From an uncultured Clostridia bacterium (lineage in GTDB: Bacteria; Bacillota; Clostridia; Christensenellales; UBA1242): 15,354 nt of DNA. The notes under the pieces were generated by a model. The model was not told the DNA's origin. It saw only the letters and a list, made by a program, of their open reading frames with translations, and ran no database searches. Below, piece by piece: positions 12,575-15,354 of this stretch. The stretch lies in assembly GCA_944377765.1 (NCBI GenBank), contig CALWFX010000019.1, forward strand, positions 1 through 15,354, read 5' to 3'. A program made the position numbers and the translations under genes. The number at the start of each line of letters is the position of its first letter. The stretch's first letter is position 1.

Positions 12575-15304
12575 GTCGCCAAAAATTTCCTTAAATTCTT
12601 CCATGGTGGTATACACAGTTCTACCCTTAACACCATCAGCAGTTGAAATGTAACCTGCCGCTTCCATTTGGTCAATAATTCTTGCTGCTCTTGGATAGCC
12701 AATTGCAAACTTACGCCTTATCATTGTGGCAGATGCTTGTTTACATTCAATTGACGCTTTAAGAGCAAGAGGCAAAAGTTCATCCATTTCGTTATTTACC
12801 AAAGAATTTGGATTTACATTTTTATTAGGATTTAAAATTTGTTCTTCAACTTCTTTATCAAATATAGGTTTATTGTTTTCTCTAACATAATCAACAATAC
12901 GATTTGTTTCTCCAGTTGTAATGAAGCATGCTTGAACACGCTTAGGCTCTTGTGCTCCAACAGGATAATAAAGCATGTCACCTTTGCCTAAAAGTTTTTC
13001 AGCACCAACCCTATCTAATATGGTCATAGAGTCAACTGCGCTTGTAACCGCAAAAGCAATACGAGAAGGGAAATTAGATTTAATAAGCCCAGTAATAACA
13101 TCAACAGAAGGTCTTTGGGTTGCCAAAATTAAGTGTATTCCAGCAGCACGCGACTTCTGTGCAAGTCTAATAATTTTTTCTTCAACTTCCTTTTTACCTG
13201 TCATCATAAGGTCAGCAAGTTCGTCCACAATAATCACAATGAAAGGCATTTTTTTAACTTTGCCAGAAAGAACATCTGGAGTTTGGTTATATTCATCAAT
13301 ATTTTTAACTCTTGCAAAGCCCAAGGTTTCAAAACGCTTTTCCATTTCTGTAACCGCCCATGCAAGAGTGTTGATAGCCTTTTGAGTTTCGCAAATAACA
13401 TTAGGCATAATAAGGTGTGGCAAGCCATTATATGAAGTAAATTCAACGCGTTTAGGGTCAACCAAAATAATTTTTACTTCTTCAGGAGATGCTTTATAGA
13501 TTAAACTTAAAATGATTGAGTTTAAGCAAACAGATTTTCCCGACCCAGTTGAACCTGCCACCAAAAGGTGAGTAAGTTTTTGCATATTGCAAGTTATAAT
13601 ATTTCCAGTAATGTCTTTTCCAAGAGCAAAAGTAAGCGGAGAAGAACTTTCTTTAAATTCTCTACTTTCCAAAACATCTCTTAAACTTATTGTCGCAATG
13701 CTCTTGTTTGGAACTTCAACACCAACAACACTTTTCCCCGGAACTGGTGCTTCAATTCTTATTGAGCCTTCTGCAGCAAGAGAAAGAGCAATATCATCGG
13801 CACGATTTTTAATTTTTGAAACAGAAACACCCTGAGGCATTTCAAGTTCATATCTTGTAACAGCAGGTCCAACAACAACCCCCTGCACTTTTGCTGGAAT
13901 ACCAAAATTTTCCAAAGTGTTTTCAAGAAGAACTCTCTTTTCAGCAACATCTTCATTTAATGTTGAAAGGTCAACAGACTTTGTTGTTATATATTCAATT
14001 GGAGGTTTTTCATAAACATATGGCTCTTCAATTTCTGGTTCTTCCTTCACTTCTTCTAAGTCATTTCTTCTTAAATTAAAATTGTTGCGGTCATTTCTTT
14101 CTGGAAATTCTGGAGCAAAAGCATTATCACGCCTAAGCATATTATCTCTATTTCTTTCAAATCCACGCTCTCTATCATTTATAGCCATGTCGTCATTTTC
14201 CACTGCATCTTCATACATCTCAGGATTTTCCGCTTTTTCTTCCATAACTGCCGAACGAATAATATCATCTGCCTGTGAAATTAAGTCGTCATCATCATTT
14301 TTAACAAAAGGATTGTCAACATTTTGAAATTCATCATTATCATCATTAGCCAAATTTTCTTCCTGCACTTCTTGAGAATTTTCAACCATAGGAGTGTCAA
14401 GTTGCATCTTTTCCTGCTTTAAAATTTCCACATTATTTTCAACTTCTTCTTTTGGTGGAGCATCTTTTTTGTTAAGTTCTTTAAAATATTCTTCATAGTC
14501 AATTTCAGGTGGTGTTAAAATAAGTTCTCTTAAAGATTTTGGTTCAGGTTTACTTTCCTTCTTAACAGGCCTTTCTTCTTCAAAAAATTCATATGCTTTA
14601 TTGCGTTTTTTGTCAAGCCCAAGAATTTCTCTTGCAGTTAAAACTTTTTTTTCTTCCTGTTTTTCTTCTTCCAAATTTCCATTTAAAACAACATTCACTT
14701 CATCTTTAACAATTTCTTTAACAGGTTCTTCTGGCTTTAAAGGCAATGGATTAACAACTTTTTTCTCTTTAACTTGAACCTTTGCAACTTCCTTACTTTC
14801 TACCTTTCTAAACACATTCAAACTGTCAAGAAAAAGTGCCAAACACAAAATGAAAGCCAAACTTAAAATTATATAAGCACCAACTGACTTTGCAAGATAC
14901 AAAAGCGGAGTTGTGATGATTCCACAAATAATTCCCCCTGCTGTCCATTTTCTTGAATAATTAGCCCCAAGATATTGCCAAAAGTTCATTTCTCCCTGTC
15001 CACCAACAATAATAAGTTGAATTATGCACAAAAGGAAAAACACCATAAGACACATACTTATAAGATAGCGTTTACTCATAACATAGCGTCTATTATTTAC
15101 AAGAGCAAGCCCAACCACAAATAAAATAAGAAAAAGTGCATATGCAAAAACACCAAAAACACCCAGCAAAAAAGAATACATAGCACCCCAAATGCCTGTT
15201 AAAAATAAGTATGCAAATGACGAAATTCCAATAAGCGTGAACCCCACAATTTTTTTAACATTTCTTTCACCTTTCTTTTTGGAATTAAGTTTATAAACAG
15301 CCAT
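12563..15304 (-). CDS. ftsK: DNA translocase FtsK/SpoIIIE
   Basis: FtsK/SpoIIIE is a hexameric, septum-anchored DNA pump that clears chromosomal DNA from the closing division site. The 913-residue protein has four or five N-terminal membrane segments (about residues 18-163), then a long charged, Asn/Asp/Glu-rich linker (165-435), then the motor. The motor's alpha part covers about 440-560. Walker A is GSTGSGKS (584-591), Walker B FIVIIVDELADLMM (Asp694, Glu695), and LILATQRPSVDVITGLIK lies at 725-742. The C-terminal winged-helix gamma domain (about 840-905, with SATMIRRKFAIGYPRAARIIDQM) binds orienting DNA sequences. The ATG at 15304 follows a GGGGG run (15309-15313), and the gene has its own extended -10 promoter. 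The stop is TAG. Whether the organism sporulates cannot be read from this gene. Confidence 0.97.
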   Translation of the reverse strand: MAVYKLNSKKKGERNVKKIVGFTLIGISSFAYLFLTGIWGAMYSFLLGVFGVFAYALFLILFVVGLALVNNRRYVMSKRYLISMCLMVFFLLCIIQLIIVGGQGEMNFWQYLGANYSRKWTAGGIICGIITTPLLYLAKSVGAYIILSLAFILCLALFLDSLNVFRKVESKEVAKVQVKEKKVVNPLPLKPEEPVKEIVKDEVNVVLNGNLEEEKQEEKKVLTAREILGLDKKRNKAYEFFEEERPVKKESKPEPKSLRELILTPPEIDYEEYFKELNKKDAPPKEEVENNVEILKQEKMQLDTPMVENSQEVQEENLANDDNDEFQNVDNPFVKNDDDDLISQADDIIRSAVMEEKAENPEMYEDAVENDDMAINDRERGFERNRDNMLRRDNAFAPEFPERNDRNNFNLRRNDLEEVKEEPEIEEPYVYEKPPIEYITTKSVDLSTLNEDVAEKRVLLENTLENFGIPAKVQGVVVGPAVTRYELEMPQGVSVSKIKNRADDIALSLAAEGSIRIEAPVPGKSVVGVEVPNKSIATISLRDVLESREFKESSSPLTFALGKDITGNIITCNMQKLTHLLVAGSTGSGKSVCLNSIILSLIYKASPEEVKIILVDPKRVEFTSYNGLPHLIMPNVICETQKAINTLAWAVTEMEKRFETLGFARVKNIDEYNQTPDVLSGKVKKMPFIVIIVDELADLMMTGKKEVEEKIIRLAQKSRAAGIHLILATQRPSVDVITGLIKSNFPSRIAFAVTSAVDSMTILDRVGAEKLLGKGDMLYYPVGAQEPKRVQACFITTGETNRIVDYVRENNKPIFDKEVEEQILNPNKNVNPNSLVNNEMDELLPLALKASIECKQASATMIRRKFAIGYPRAARIIDQMEAAGYISTADGVKGRTVYTTMEEFKEIFGDQYD

Positions 15305-15324
15305 AGCACCCCCATATTAATTAT

Positions 15325-15352
15325 ATTATAGCACCAAAAAAATTATCTTCAA
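15325..15352 (-). promoter_or_regulatory. Extended -10 promoter of ftsK
   Basis: The minus strand has TGCTATAAT, a consensus extended -10 (hexamer 15325-15330), preceded by TTGAAG (15347-15352) at a 16-base spacing. Transcription would start near 15318, giving a short leader of about 14 bases that contains GGGGG (15309-15313) four bases before the ATG. The element reaches almost to the window edge, so anything further upstream is not visible. Confidence 0.7.
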
Positions 15353-15354
15353 AA

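Noticed and set aside
1..15354. CRISPR array, tRNA, rRNA, riboswitch or insertion sequence
   Set aside because: No regularly spaced repeats, cloverleaf sequences, transposase motifs or terminal repeats were found on either strand.

Overview
The window is AT-rich (short hand counts give about 20-40% GC, depending on the gene) and carries a chromosomal housekeeping cluster typical of Bacillota: ftsK/spoIIIE, rimO, pgsA, recA, miaB, mutS and mutL, all on the minus strand. The gene order and protein motifs fit a Clostridia-like lineage, but I cannot place it below that level. I see no transposase, integrase, CRISPR array, tRNA or rRNA.

Layout in the direction of minus-strand transcription (high to low coordinates). 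ftsK (15304-12563) has its own promoter. rimO and pgsA (12495-10530) overlap by 17 bases, follow a strong promoter and end in an intrinsic terminator. A small YgjV-family membrane gene (10458-9898) follows, then recA (9777-8725) with its own promoter, a strong Shine-Dalgarno site and a terminator hairpin that contains the recA stop codon. The plus strand then carries two genes read the other way: a class A penicillin-binding protein gene (4552-6843) and a one-polypeptide ABC transporter (6923-8596), which converges on recA. Beyond a divergent promoter region, miaB, mutS and mutL (4506 to the window edge) form a tight minus-strand operon: miaB and mutS overlap by 4 bases, and 17 bases separate mutS from mutL.

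Functionally the cluster covers chromosome segregation (FtsK), ribosomal protein S12 modification (RimO), phosphatidylglycerol synthesis (PgsA), recombination (RecA), tRNA modification (MiaB) and mismatch repair (MutS, MutL). The plus-strand block adds cell-wall synthesis and a transporter.

The main anomalies are these. (1) The penicillin-binding protein reading frame is interrupted by a single in-frame TAA at 5314-5316, exactly between the glycosyltransferase and transpeptidase halves; everything else stays in one frame and the catalytic motifs are intact. (2) MiaB stops before its TRAM RNA-binding domain and runs straight into mutS. (3) Three genes (miaB, the YgjV-family gene and the ABC transporter) have promoter-like elements so close to the start codon, and no Shine-Dalgarno site, that leaderless or nearly leaderless mRNAs are likely. 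(4) A perfect 8-bp inverted repeat spans the ftsK stop codon and the rimO -35 box. I found no convincing new multi-gene system; the window is mostly ordinary housekeeping genes with these local oddities.
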